Assembly: GCA_021498095.1 (NCBI GenBank)
Contig: JAIZWK010000001.1
Coordinates: forward strand, 3,783,450 to 3,847,449
Direction: 5' to 3'
From: Candidatus Harpocratesius repetitus
Lineage (GTDB): Archaea > Asgardarchaeota > Lokiarchaeia > Sigyniarchaeales > Promethearchaeaceae
DNA: 64,000 nt
The position numbers were made by a program, and so were the translations under genes. How positions within the stretch are numbered: position 1 is the stretch's first letter; each line of letters opens with the position of its first letter. Shown here one piece after another: positions 35,845-45,290 of the stretch. The notes under the pieces were generated by a model. The model was not told the origin of the DNA. It worked only from the letters and a program-made list of their open reading frames with translations, and searched no databases.

Positions 35845-36481
35845 GAATTTTTCGCTTTTTTTTATTAATAATAACAAATATTACAACGTGTGAATAAAGA
35901 AATAAGAAAATTAATACTGAGGATTTAAATCCATCAATAAATGGAATGTAATATGGTTCTAATAGATGAGAACTATAGAGATGATAAGAATCAGGGCCAT
36001 TTTCTACAATAACAATTTCAAGATAAATTAACTTGGATTGAGAACCTATATATTTATAATCCAATTGAACATTTGCTACACTTAAATTAAGTTCAGAATT
36101 ATAAATAAAACGGGGAGTATCATTATACGCAATTGATTGCACATAAATGTCTGAATCCAATGAATAATTTGCATAAATATAATCATTTGCAGGTCTTTCA
36201 TCAAAGATGAAAATATAAAATATCCCTTTAAACAAAGCGGTGAGATTGAGAGACCAAGTATCATTTGGATTTAATGTAGTCAAATAGAATTTAGAAGAGC
36301 CTTGCTCCATTCTAAATATTTCTGAGTGAGAATATAAGGAGTCAGATGAGTTTAGGGATGTTGTAGCAGAAACAACATTAATTTTTACATGAATGGATGA
36401 AAATGATAAAAGAGAAAAGAGTAAAATATAGAAATAGATCCTATGTTTTGTAATAATAGCCATAACCAATAATAATAACAT
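35837..36481 (-). CDS. Secreted, membrane-anchored protein of unknown function
   Basis: 214 residues. A hydrophobic signal (HRIYFYILLFSLLSFSSIHV) is followed by about 140 residues of extracellular beta-rich sequence with many N-X-S/T sites for glycosylation, a C-terminal membrane helix (SSVLIFLFLYSHVVIFVII) and a KKKRK stop-transfer end. It would expose one domain on the cell surface. ATG 36463 is an alternative start. It forms a two-gene unit with the DUF202-like protein, overlapping by eight bases. No family is recognised. Confidence 0.7.
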   Translation of the reverse strand: MLLLLVMAIITKHRIYFYILLFSLLSFSSIHVKINVVSATTSLNSSDSLYSHSEIFRMEQGSSKFYLTTLNPNDTWSLNLTALFKGIFYIFIFDERPANDYIYANYSLDSDIYVQSIAYNDTPRFIYNSELNLSVANVQLDYKYIGSQSKLIYLEIVIVENGPDSYHLYSSHLLEPYYIPFIDGFKSSVLIFLFLYSHVVIFVIINKKKRKIHE

Positions 36482-36546
36482 CTTAAGAAAAATAAGTGTT
36501 ACATTAAAGTATAAATCAAAATTTAAGAATAAAAAGCATTATTTCT

Positions 36547-39500
36547 TTATTTTCTTTTTGATTTTCGGATAGTTTTTTTTGATTTATTTATAGATCTTTT
36601 CACTTTTTCTTTTTCAGCCGATTCATCGCTTTTTCTTTTAGAATCAACTTTTTTTTTGGAAGATTTTTTCTTTATTTTTTTTTGGATAGCTTTTGTTGAT
36701 TTTTTAGTTGTTCTTTTTTTAGCGGTTGATTTTTTAGTTGTTCTTTTTTTAGTTGTTGTTTTTTTAGCGGTTGTTTTTTTAGTTGTTGTTTTTTTAGCGG
36801 TTGCTTTTTTTGTTGTTGTTTTTTTGGCAGTTAACTTTTTATTTGTAGTTATTATTTCAACTGTTTCCTTTTTTGAAGTTTTCTTTTCTAAAGATTTCTT
36901 TAAAATTTTAGTTTGATTGTAATAGCTTTCCTTAATTTTTTCTTGTATTTTTTGTTCTTGTTCTATTTTCGCAATGATTGCGGCTTTTTCTTCCATCTTT
37001 TCTTGTATATTCAATTGAATTTCTTTGAGATAGCGTTCATATTCCAATTTCTTATTTTCTAATCTTTTTATCTCTTCATTTATGATCAAAAGTTCAGGAT
37101 GTATTAATTCATCGAATTTTTCTTTTTCATTTGATGGAATAATTTTAATTGATTTGGCTTTTTCAAAAAAATCAGAAGAAAGAAGTAATTGAGGTGTAGG
37201 ATTTAGCTTTAAGAAATCGTTCTGAGATATTTCTTCTATTTTATATACTAAATGAGGAAAAACTACAATTTCCATAAAAATCTCAGGAGGGTCTTCAAGA
37301 GTTTTTATTGTAAATCTTTTTTGAAAGTCAAGTTTTGGAGGAATTTTTTCAAGTGTTTTTTTTGGAATTCGAATTATTTCTTTATTGGGTGATTTAGCAG
37401 AATAAATTATGATTTTTCCCATATGAATAAGAAAATCTGAAGTATTTCGAATAAATGGTTCAATAATATACTCATCTAGTGAAGTTAAAGATCGTTCTAA
37501 TTTAATCCCATATTCGATATGCGTTGAAGCATAAAAAAACACTGGTTTTATACTTTCCTTTTTGTAACTTAAAGGAGAATGAATGTACTTTTGACCTGCT
37601 GATAGATAAGGAATTTTAATTATCAATTCATCTTTATTTTTTCCAGTAATCGATAAAATAAGAATAAGATTCCAAAGACAATTTGAAGAACTTGGATTTA
37701 AAATTTCTATAATCAATTGTTTGGTTGAACCACAATAATAGATATTTAATTGAATAGGAATTGCAAGTTTTTTATATCTAAAATTTGAAAAACTGGTAAT
37801 ATTCTTCATATTTTGAAAATCTAAGTAATTAGGAGTATTATATCCTAAGACACTATAAATAATCTTTGTATCTTTTTGTTTTTCTAAATTGTACACATCC
37901 CAATTAGCAAGATAAAAAGAGTCTGCGACAGAATTTACGTTAATCTCAGGAGAACTTGATTGAATTGAGAAATTCGAAGATATAATATCATAAAAATTAA
38001 TGGCAGAAAATGGAACAATTCCTGAATTTTTCAATGACCAATTATAGATAATTTCAAATGATGTTGGTTTGTATTGTGTACTGCATTGCATGAACAATAT
38101 TTTGCGACGATTTCTATTATCTACCTGTGACCTAATTTTTAAATCATTTTCAATACTTTGGAGATTCTGACTTAAAAATGCAATAATTTCTTGTTGAAAC
38201 TCTAATTTTTGTTTCATTTTTGCTGAAGACTGAATAAATTCGAGTTGCTCATCAGAATATTTAAGAAGATCTGCAATTAATTGATTTGACATTGATAAAG
38301 TGAGTTGTGCAACACTATCTTGAATAATAAAGAAATTTTCCTTAAAATTTTCGATAAATTTTAAAAATGTCTTAAAAGAAGACTCAATCGCCATTGTGTT
38401 TTCTGCAGCAACAGTTTTTGTTAAGGATTTTATAGTATGTTGCAATGTTTTCAAATATTTTTGAGATTTTTGGTAAATCAGCCCTAGATTTTTTTGTTTC
38501 TTTTCTAAATCAGATAATTTATTTACTTTTGTGATAATAGAGACAATTTTTCCAAATTTTTGAAATCGATTAATAAATTCATCTATAAAGGTATTTATCG
38601 CATTCTCTGTTGAGTTGCGCAGATCAACTTTAATAAATGGAATAGAACTGTGAATTTCGTCTAATGTAGAGTATAACAAATTATAAGTCTCTGCGGAGTA
38701 TTTCTGGCTGATTAAAATTTCATCGCTAATTGCTTTAAAAAATTCATGAATATTTGATTTTTCTAATTCAACAATTTCTTTTTCTTCGAGTAATTCGTTA
38801 TAGTCTTCTTGTAATTTTGCAAACTGATTTGATTGTAATTGAATTTTTTTTTTAAAAAAATCTTTCTTTAATTTTAGTTTATTTAGATTTCTATCAAAAC
38901 CAAATTGATTTAATTCTTCTAATTGGATTTCTTTTATTCCTTTTTGAATTAAAAACTGATTTTTTACTTCTAATAGTTTTTGATAATCATCTAATAGTTT
39001 AAGTGATTCATCATAAATTTCTTCTAATTCTAAATATTTACGAATTGAATTAGTTAGTTTTAGTTTTTGCAAAATTGAATTAAAAGTATCAAAAATCTGA
39101 TATATATCTGCAACAAAATCATCAAATTCTTTAGAAGAAACGTCAATAGCATCAACTGCGGCTTTATGGATTACTTCAGCCATTGAATAAATAGAATCAT
39201 TTATATTTGTAGAAAACAATGTTAGAGTTTCAGTAATGCTAAAAATGGTTTGTTTAAGCAGATTTTCATCCTTAATTTTTTTACATTGATTTAAAGGAGC
39301 AATAATATCCTTTAAATCGCGCAAATAATCATTAAAATCATGAAGATTTTCAGATATTGCAGTTTGGGAATGTTCTAGCATGCGGTTTTTTAAATCAGAT
39401 ACAGATTCATCAATTGAATCAACCAGCCAAGTAAGCATTTCTACATGCTGAGATATTTGAATTTTAGATTTACTTTCAATTTCAACAAGTTCATTTATTT

Positions 39501-39672
39501 TCTGTTTCGCATCTTGAATTTCGCTTTCTTTCTCTTCTAAAAACTTTACAAAACGATCTTCTTTTTTCTCGATATTTTTCGCCTTTAAAGAAAGTTCTCG
39601 TATTTGTTTTGCTAATTTTTCACGAGAAGCATGAAGAATTTCATCAGTTTTTGAAAGAAGCTCGCTGGGCAC
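36547..39672 (-). CDS. Giant coiled-coil protein with beta domains and a Lys/Thr-rich tail
   Basis: 1041 residues, GTG start. Residues 1-510 are mainly coiled coil (SLKAKNIEKKEDRFVKFLEE). About 515-860 is beta-rich, plausibly two or three Ig-like domains (TSFEIIYNWSLKNSGIVPFS, IIIEILNP-like strands). A second coiled coil (865-945) leads to a tail of about 95 residues made of KKTTTKK/AKKTT units. No signal peptide or membrane helix. The tail would bind nucleic acid or another polyanion. No known family; its size and order suggest a scaffold or a chromosome-associated rod protein. Confidence 0.75.
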   Translation of the reverse strand: MPSELLSKTDEILHASREKLAKQIRELSLKAKNIEKKEDRFVKFLEEKESEIQDAKQKINELVEIESKSKIQISQHVEMLTWLVDSIDESVSDLKNRMLEHSQTAISENLHDFNDYLRDLKDIIAPLNQCKKIKDENLLKQTIFSITETLTLFSTNINDSIYSMAEVIHKAAVDAIDVSSKEFDDFVADIYQIFDTFNSILQKLKLTNSIRKYLELEEIYDESLKLLDDYQKLLEVKNQFLIQKGIKEIQLEELNQFGFDRNLNKLKLKKDFFKKKIQLQSNQFAKLQEDYNELLEEKEIVELEKSNIHEFFKAISDEILISQKYSAETYNLLYSTLDEIHSSIPFIKVDLRNSTENAINTFIDEFINRFQKFGKIVSIITKVNKLSDLEKKQKNLGLIYQKSQKYLKTLQHTIKSLTKTVAAENTMAIESSFKTFLKFIENFKENFFIIQDSVAQLTLSMSNQLIADLLKYSDEQLEFIQSSAKMKQKLEFQQEIIAFLSQNLQSIENDLKIRSQVDNRNRRKILFMQCSTQYKPTSFEIIYNWSLKNSGIVPFSAINFYDIISSNFSIQSSSPEINVNSVADSFYLANWDVYNLEKQKDTKIIYSVLGYNTPNYLDFQNMKNITSFSNFRYKKLAIPIQLNIYYCGSTKQLIIEILNPSSSNCLWNLILILSITGKNKDELIIKIPYLSAGQKYIHSPLSYKKESIKPVFFYASTHIEYGIKLERSLTSLDEYIIEPFIRNTSDFLIHMGKIIIYSAKSPNKEIIRIPKKTLEKIPPKLDFQKRFTIKTLEDPPEIFMEIVVFPHLVYKIEEISQNDFLKLNPTPQLLLSSDFFEKAKSIKIIPSNEKEKFDELIHPELLIINEEIKRLENKKLEYERYLKEIQLNIQEKMEEKAAIIAKIEQEQKIQEKIKESYYNQTKILKKSLEKKTSKKETVEIITTNKKLTAKKTTTKKATAKKTTTKKTTAKKTTTKKRTTKKSTAKKRTTKKSTKAIQKKIKKKSSKKKVDSKRKSDESAEKEKVKRSINKSKKTIRKSKRK
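36700..36846 (-). repeat. Coding 30-bp tandem repeat (ten-residue Lys/Thr unit)
   Basis: Within the tail of the giant coiled-coil gene, 30-bp units encoding variants of TAKKTTTKKA are repeated about four to five times. Copies differ at single bases, so they are not assembly artefacts. Such low-complexity tails expand and shrink by slippage. Confidence 0.75.
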
Positions 39673-39782
39673 GAATAGAACCTACTTATTATTTTTATAT
39701 AAGTAATTGTATTCATCTTTTTAATAATCTTTGCAAAATTGAATAATAAATGAAAAATTCATAAAAAAAATATAAGTCATCT

Positions 39783-41195
39783 TTACCATTCTCTGGAGTG
39801 TATAAAATAAAAGGCTTTCAAATCGCGTCTAATTTCTTCTGCACCTGATTCCAGTACATTAGTTATATATTGAACAGGAGTAGATATGTTTAGCCGTCGA
39901 TAATGATATCGAATTATCTGATTTAATATTAGATTAAAAGCCTTTTCAGCGTTTAATAATAAAAGTCTAGCAACCATAGGAGCACTATTCATATTTTGTA
40001 TTTGAATTCTTTCAAGGTTTTCAGGTAACAAATCATTTTGTAATCTTTCATTAATTCGCTTAATTTTTAAAAGTCGTTTCTCTTCTGAAAGAGATTTATC
40101 ATTTTGAATTTTTTTCAGTTTTGATTTTGCTTTTTCTTTTATCATTAATTCAGTTGTAGATTTTAGGCTTTCCATTATCATTTTAAGTTCATAATGGCGG
40201 AATTTATACTGTAAACGAACAACAAAATCAGTTCGACTCCCTGTTCGGGCTTGACTTGCCATGAAACGACTTTTATCAAAGGGAAGTATTTTTGTATACC
40301 AAGTTTCAAATATTACTTCATGATTATCCATAATATATTTCGCAATATTTGGAATTAGGTTAGATTTTTCTCGAATGTTTATTTCTTCCATCATTCGATC
40401 AGCAAATCGTTGCATTGCTTCAGATGCAATTTCTTTTACATAAATTTCAATAGCTTGCTTTAAAGCATCATTTACTGTTTGAAATTGACAAATCTGTCCA
40501 ATTTTTTCAACAAAATATTGAAATTGATGTTTTTGATCTGTATAAAATAATATACGTTTTCGATAAGTTTTGACTGTTTTTAGTAAAAAGTTTTGATTGA
40601 ATGGAAAAGGTCGCATATATTTTATGCAATAACCTTTGTTTGTTTTAGTAAAATATGGAATATGACATGATGATCTAAGATCTTTAAAAAATTTGGGGAT
40701 ATTTTCGATTTTTTTATCTATAAAAGGTTCTAGTTGCTCTAAATAATAAGTAATTTTATTTTTTGATATTTTTTGTGAAGATTCCCAAATTGGGCGTAAT
40801 TTATCAATCAATTCATATGTTATAGCATCGTCATTAATGTTTAAACCGTATTTCTTTTCTAACTCTTTCATTCCAGTTTTTATTGCATTTTTCTGCATTT
40901 CTTTTAAATTGGAAATTATTTCACCATCTTCAAGTTCAAAGATAGTTTGTGGAAGCAAAATTTCATTTAATCGTATCAATTCTTTTAATTTCTTTTTTCT
41001 AATGGGTGTAAGATCACCCTTTTCTTTTAGAATTCTCTGATAAAAGTTAAATTTCTGAATCATATCTTGATAAATTTGCTCTTTATTATAACATCTAACA
41101 CAATAATTCTTGGAAATATGGACAGATTGATCAATATTTTGTTTTAATTTGCAACTTGTACAAATAAAAAAGGATTTTTGTTGTGATTTGTTCAT
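39783..41195 (-). CDS. Hypothetical protein with N-terminal zinc ribbon
   Basis: 470 residues. Cys12, Cys15, Cys32 and Cys35 (CTSC and CVRC) form a four-cysteine zinc ribbon. The remainder is all helical, rich in Lys, Arg and Glu, with conserved-looking MRPFPFNQNF and SQARTGSRTDFVVRLQYK stretches. This suggests a nucleic-acid or protein-binding factor, but no family is recognised. It has no membrane part. It lies 110 bp from the giant coiled-coil gene on the same strand, and may be in one transcription unit. Confidence 0.65.
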   Translation of the reverse strand: MNKSQQKSFFICTSCKLKQNIDQSVHISKNYCVRCYNKEQIYQDMIQKFNFYQRILKEKGDLTPIRKKKLKELIRLNEILLPQTIFELEDGEIISNLKEMQKNAIKTGMKELEKKYGLNINDDAITYELIDKLRPIWESSQKISKNKITYYLEQLEPFIDKKIENIPKFFKDLRSSCHIPYFTKTNKGYCIKYMRPFPFNQNFLLKTVKTYRKRILFYTDQKHQFQYFVEKIGQICQFQTVNDALKQAIEIYVKEIASEAMQRFADRMMEEINIREKSNLIPNIAKYIMDNHEVIFETWYTKILPFDKSRFMASQARTGSRTDFVVRLQYKFRHYELKMIMESLKSTTELMIKEKAKSKLKKIQNDKSLSEEKRLLKIKRINERLQNDLLPENLERIQIQNMNSAPMVARLLLLNAEKAFNLILNQIIRYHYRRLNISTPVQYITNVLESGAEEIRRDLKAFYFIHSREW

Positions 41196-41385
41196 ATACC
41201 CACCAAAATAACCAACCTTTATTTTAACAATAATAGGTCAATGTAATATGATCCTAAACATTTTTGTTAATTATATGTTAAGGAGATCAAAAGAATATGT
41301 GCATCTTATTAATCATCAATAAATTATTACTCTATTCTTGAAAAAAAATGGATTAATTTTTGAAAAATTTTAATAAAAGATTACA

Positions 41386-42465
41386 TTAGCGAATATCTTT
41401 CAAATTTTTTAATGTACGAATAAGTTCTTTAGCGGACTCATTAAAGCTTTCTTCAACGGCATCTAAAAGCAATTGATCATAGTTTTCAAGTAATGTCTGA
41501 ATTAACATAAAATTATCTTCTAAATTTTCTGGAATTCTTTCTACGAGTAAATTCTTTGCTTTACGCATTTTTATTGCGAAATTTGTTAACAATTGATCGT
41601 TTATTTGATTAATTTGATCTTCCTGTGTAAAAGCGGGTCCAGGCTGTCTGATATTTACTCTATCAGCCACTATTGCTTTTATTTCTCTATATCGATCGAG
41701 AAACTCAGATTTTGAATATGGATCCCCAATCAAAGTAAACTGATGATCTTCTGCTCTCTGAATATGCATGCATGGAAATTGGGTTAATATTACTCCCATA
41801 TGATCACCTTTATCATTAACGGTAATACCATAAATATATTTTAACCGAAATGAATTAGATTCAGCATAATTGAACGTATCATGAAGTAAAGTTAAATGAT
41901 TAACTTCATCAGTTTCAGAACTATAGACTTTATAATGTCCATGACTATGTGCCCAACCGAGTACTACTTTCTCCATTTGTTCAATATACTTTTTTACTTC
42001 TAAGATTCCTGCTTCAGGAACTACTACATTTACTTCACTAGCATTATGATATGGAATATAAATTCCAGTAATTGTTTGAGGTTTTCTTGGAGTTTTTGGT
42101 AATTTATCTCCCAATACATAGCAATAAACTTCAAGTTTTGCAGAATCTGGCCCCCACCTATCTTTACTAATCTCATTTACTGCGGTAGCAAGCATGATAA
42201 TTTCGTCAAATGCTTTTGCAGTAATAAAAATATTCTCAAATTTAGGGGGAGAATCAATATAATTAACCACATTTTTTGATGATATTTGAATAATTGATGA
42301 ATTATTCTTTAGTTTTCTTGCATCTTCAAGTTGATCATAATTTTCAGATATATTGTGTAAAACACCTTGATTATTTTCTTTTAATCTTGGTGAATTTTTT
42401 GTTTTTTTAGAGTGTAATAATTCTTCAAGCGATTCTGAAATTTCAATCGAATTTTTTTTTGACAT
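41386..42465 (-). CDS. JAMM/MPN-domain metalloprotease
   Basis: 359 residues. The zinc motif is complete: HXHX7SX2D at H173, H175, S183, D186 (WAHSHGHYKVYSSETD), with E112 in LEVYCYVLGD matching the catalytic Glu of the MEVMGLMLGE-type strand. This is the fold of Rpn11, CSN5 and AMSH, which remove ubiquitin, and of archaeal JAMMs that remove SAMP/ubiquitin-like tags. A 75-residue polar N-terminal region precedes it and about 130 residues of helix follow, including an MPN-C-like helical end. No E1, E2 or ubiquitin-like gene is in this window, so the substrate is inferred only from the family. Confidence 0.88.
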   Translation of the reverse strand: MSKKNSIEISESLEELLHSKKTKNSPRLKENNQGVLHNISENYDQLEDARKLKNNSSIIQISSKNVVNYIDSPPKFENIFITAKAFDEIIMLATAVNEISKDRWGPDSAKLEVYCYVLGDKLPKTPRKPQTITGIYIPYHNASEVNVVVPEAGILEVKKYIEQMEKVVLGWAHSHGHYKVYSSETDEVNHLTLLHDTFNYAESNSFRLKYIYGITVNDKGDHMGVILTQFPCMHIQRAEDHQFTLIGDPYSKSEFLDRYREIKAIVADRVNIRQPGPAFTQEDQINQINDQLLTNFAIKMRKAKNLLVERIPENLEDNFMLIQTLLENYDQLLLDAVEESFNESAKELIRTLKNLKDIR

Positions 42466-42597
42466 TCTTTTCCCTTAAATATAATGATGTTGCTTTATTT
42501 TTAATTTTTCGACATTTTTTTGATATTAAGGATAGCTTTTTTTAGCTCTTCTGCATATTTTAGAAATATTATTGATTTAGTTCACAAGGCTTATATC

Positions 42598-43560
42598 ATG
42601 TCTTCCGTTCTTGAAATTATAAAAAATTTGGATTCTTCTGATGTAACTGAAAAAAAAAGAGCAATTTTTACTGCTGGTGAAAAAAAAATCGTCGAGGCTA
42701 TTCCAACAATAATAAAACTCTTAAAATCGGATCCAGATCCAGTTGTGCGGAATTCCGCTGCACGTGCATTAGGGAAAATAAACAACGAAGAATATCATGA
42801 TCAAGTATTTGAAGCTTTACTTGAAGCTTTAGATGATACTGATTATTATGTTAAAGCAAATGCTTGTTGGAGTTTAGGAAAATTGAAAGATCCTCGTTCA
42901 ATTCCTAAATTAATAGAAATGGTCAATCCGAACCAAAGATTTTATTCAACTGTTGGAGATGGAAACACAAAGAATACAATTGCAGAAAGTGAAGCTTCTG
43001 AAAAATTACGTGAAGAAGGAGTTAAATTTTCAGATGTTATTGTTGGAGCGATTAAAGCTTTGGGAGAAATTAGAAATTTAAATGGTCTACCTGCTTTATT
43101 ACGTGCTCTCGAAGATGATGAAGATGGAAATGTAAGGTGTGCTGCATGTCTTGCTATAGGTAAAATCGAAGCAAATGATGCAGTTCCAGCTTTGATTAAC
43201 TTACTACAACGGGAAAAATATTGGTATGTTCGTCGGGATGCAATTAAAGCTTTAATAAAAATAAATGATCCAAGAGCTGCAGATGAATTACTAAAAAAAA
43301 CCTCTGACATGTATGATGAAGTTAGGAAGTACGCAACGAAAGCATTGCTAAAACTAGGTAAAAAAGCTTCAACTCAAGTTTTTAAGATGTATCTTCAAAA
43401 TCCAGAAGATAATGAAATTAAAAATTTTATAAAAACTAACTTTACTCAAGGAGATTTACAAGAAATTATTGAAAATTTAGAAGCACAAGAATCAGACCCT
43501 ATAATTAAGGAGAAATACCACCAATTTCTTAATGCATTTTTCCCAAATTCCAATCCATAA
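42598..43560 (+). CDS. HEAT-repeat (PBS-lyase-like) protein
   Basis: 320 residues, ATG 42598; the frame opens earlier at TTG 42520 but that would add a hydrophobic stretch unlike the family. About seven HEAT units are seen, e.g. DPVVRNSAARALGKI, DYYVKANACWSLGKLKDP, NVRCAACLAIGKIEANDAV and DEVRKYATKALLKLGKKA. Such solenoids bind partner proteins. A 30-residue acidic or polar insert (NPNQRFYSTVGDGNTKN) splits repeats three and four. It is divergent from the JAMM gene across 132 bp. Partner unknown. Confidence 0.85.
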   Translation: MSSVLEIIKNLDSSDVTEKKRAIFTAGEKKIVEAIPTIIKLLKSDPDPVVRNSAARALGKINNEEYHDQVFEALLEALDDTDYYVKANACWSLGKLKDPRSIPKLIEMVNPNQRFYSTVGDGNTKNTIAESEASEKLREEGVKFSDVIVGAIKALGEIRNLNGLPALLRALEDDEDGNVRCAACLAIGKIEANDAVPALINLLQREKYWYVRRDAIKALIKINDPRAADELLKKTSDMYDEVRKYATKALLKLGKKASTQVFKMYLQNPEDNEIKNFIKTNFTQGDLQEIIENLEAQESDPIIKEKYHQFLNAFFPNSNP

Positions 43561-43796
43561 CTAATTTTTCTTATTTTTAATAAATTTGGAATTCTTCCAT
43601 TTTTTTTTTAGAATATTTTCTTTAGGCTTCCTTTAAACGATATCCCTACAATGTTATAATCACAAGGAAATCTTCGAGAATCTCTCAAATGGATCTTTAA
43701 ACGATTTTCACTAATTAAAAAATCTCGAAGAATTTCAAAATAAAAAAAAGATACAAAATAAATAAAATAAAATTATCATTAAGGGGATCTTTTCCA

Positions 43797-44819
43797 ATGC
43801 AAGTTTTTCAACAAAATCATATTCAAGAACAAATTCAAAAATCCATTCAAAAAACCATTCAAAATAATTATTCACAACATTCTCGCAATCATTCACGAGT
43901 AGTTCCACGATTTAATAATTTGAAGCAGGAACCATCTCAAAATGAAAAATGTTGTGATAATCCTCAAATCACAACAGCTCAAGGTTTTTCTGTTTGTCAA
44001 AATTGTGGTATGGTCTTTGATAGAGTTTATGAAAACGCCCCACGAAGGGCATTCACACAAGAAGAATTAAAAAATAGAAAAATTACGGAACCAGTTTATT
44101 CCATAATCGGTCCTCGAACAGTAATTAGGGGAAAAATAGATTCTAAGGGTGCATTGCTAGAAGCAAAATATCAAGTGAAATATTCCCGACTTGGAAAGAT
44201 ACATCGTTCACTAACTTCAAGTTATGAAAGAAATCTTTGGATAGCACTACCTAATTTTCAAAGACTTCAAGAAAAATTAGGTTTGCCTGAAATGGTAATT
44301 CAAGATGCAATTAAAATATACCAAAATGCAGTTAAAGAAAAACTAACAATGGGTCGCTCAATTGATATTTTATTAGCCGCTTCAATTTTTGTTTCACTTA
44401 AAATTCATGGAATCCCCCGTGTAGTTGAAGAGATTATCAAGGTCGTCGATGTTAATAAGAAAAATGTTGTAAAATGTTATCGCCTTCTAATAATAAAGAT
44501 CTTACCTAAGATGAATATAAGAGTATCTAATTTAGATCCTGTTCGTTATATAGAAAAATTCGGTGAAGATCTAGAATTACCTATGCGAATTCGTCAAGAC
44601 GCGATGCGATTAGTTAGAAGAGCTAAAAAGAATGGACTTCTAATTGAAGGAAAAGATCCAAAAGGAATTGCAGCCGCAGCAATATATATCTCATCACATC
44701 TACATAAAAATCCAAGAACTCAGACAGATATAGCAAAACTCTCCCATATTACAGAAGTTACTTTAAGAGTAAGATGCCGAGACTTGCAGAAATACTGCAA
44801 AGTGCCAAAATTCCGTTAA
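43797..44819 (+). CDS. tfb: Transcription initiation factor B (TFIIB-like)
   Basis: 340 residues. A Gln/Asn-rich N-terminal region of 55 residues precedes a zinc ribbon, then the B-reader and linker (RRAFTQEELKNRKITEPVY) and two cyclin folds (SIDILLAASIFVSLKIHGIP and GIAAAAIYISSHLHKNPRT). TFB bridges TBP-bound promoter DNA and RNA polymerase. The ribbon is odd: the second pair is a normal CQNC, but the first has adjacent cysteines (KCCDNPQ) instead of CXXC. The Gln-rich start is longer than usual. GGGGAT lies 11 nt before the ATG. Confidence 0.93.
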   Translation: MQVFQQNHIQEQIQKSIQKTIQNNYSQHSRNHSRVVPRFNNLKQEPSQNEKCCDNPQITTAQGFSVCQNCGMVFDRVYENAPRRAFTQEELKNRKITEPVYSIIGPRTVIRGKIDSKGALLEAKYQVKYSRLGKIHRSLTSSYERNLWIALPNFQRLQEKLGLPEMVIQDAIKIYQNAVKEKLTMGRSIDILLAASIFVSLKIHGIPRVVEEIIKVVDVNKKNVVKCYRLLIIKILPKMNIRVSNLDPVRYIEKFGEDLELPMRIRQDAMRLVRRAKKNGLLIEGKDPKGIAAAAIYISSHLHKNPRTQTDIAKLSHITEVTLRVRCRDLQKYCKVPKFR

Positions 44820-44978
44820 TAATAACAAAAAAATGTATTTATAAGAACGATTACAATATTTCATATAATTATTATGATCATCATATTCAAAAAAAAGTAA
44901 ATTCAGAAAAAAACCAATCCTTAATTGGTGGCATACAACCAGCTTTTAAAAAATAAAACACCAAACAAAAAACCCCAC

Positions 44979-45018
44979 GGAATAAAGCAAAGAAATCCCC
45001 CAATTCTTTGCTTATTCC
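44979..45018 (+). terminator. Long stable hairpin downstream of tfb
   Basis: GGAATAAAGCAAAGAA pairs with TTCTTTGCTTATTCC around an 9-base C-rich loop; only one extra A interrupts the 15-bp stem. A weaker hairpin, ACCAAT(CCTTA)ATTGGT, lies 50 nt before it (44913-44929). Both lie in the 471-bp stretch between tfb and the surface-protein gene, which shows no coding frame. They may end or stabilise the tfb transcript, or belong to a small RNA. Confidence 0.45.
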
Positions 45019-45290
45019 ACCTAATTAACCAATCAATTACAAATTATTTTTTTTCGCTGATTATCTTTGAAAGTAAACGATTTCTTCTTTCATTTGCGGG
45101 TAAATTTGCAAATCTATACTCTCTTTTTACGGATCTTTCACCGACTGAAATAATTCTTGGATAATTTTGATTATTGTCGGAAAATGAAAGATTTAAATGG
45201 GAATTATGTCAAAAATGAAGAAGTTGCTAGAACCTCTTAAAAAGATCAAAAATAATGAAAAAAAAGATATTTCTTAACTTAAAGCTGATT

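Noticed and set aside
36656..36916. Open frame antisense to the Lys/Thr tail
   Set aside because: Same cause: repeated AAA/ACT codons read backwards give Phe/Val/Leu repeats.
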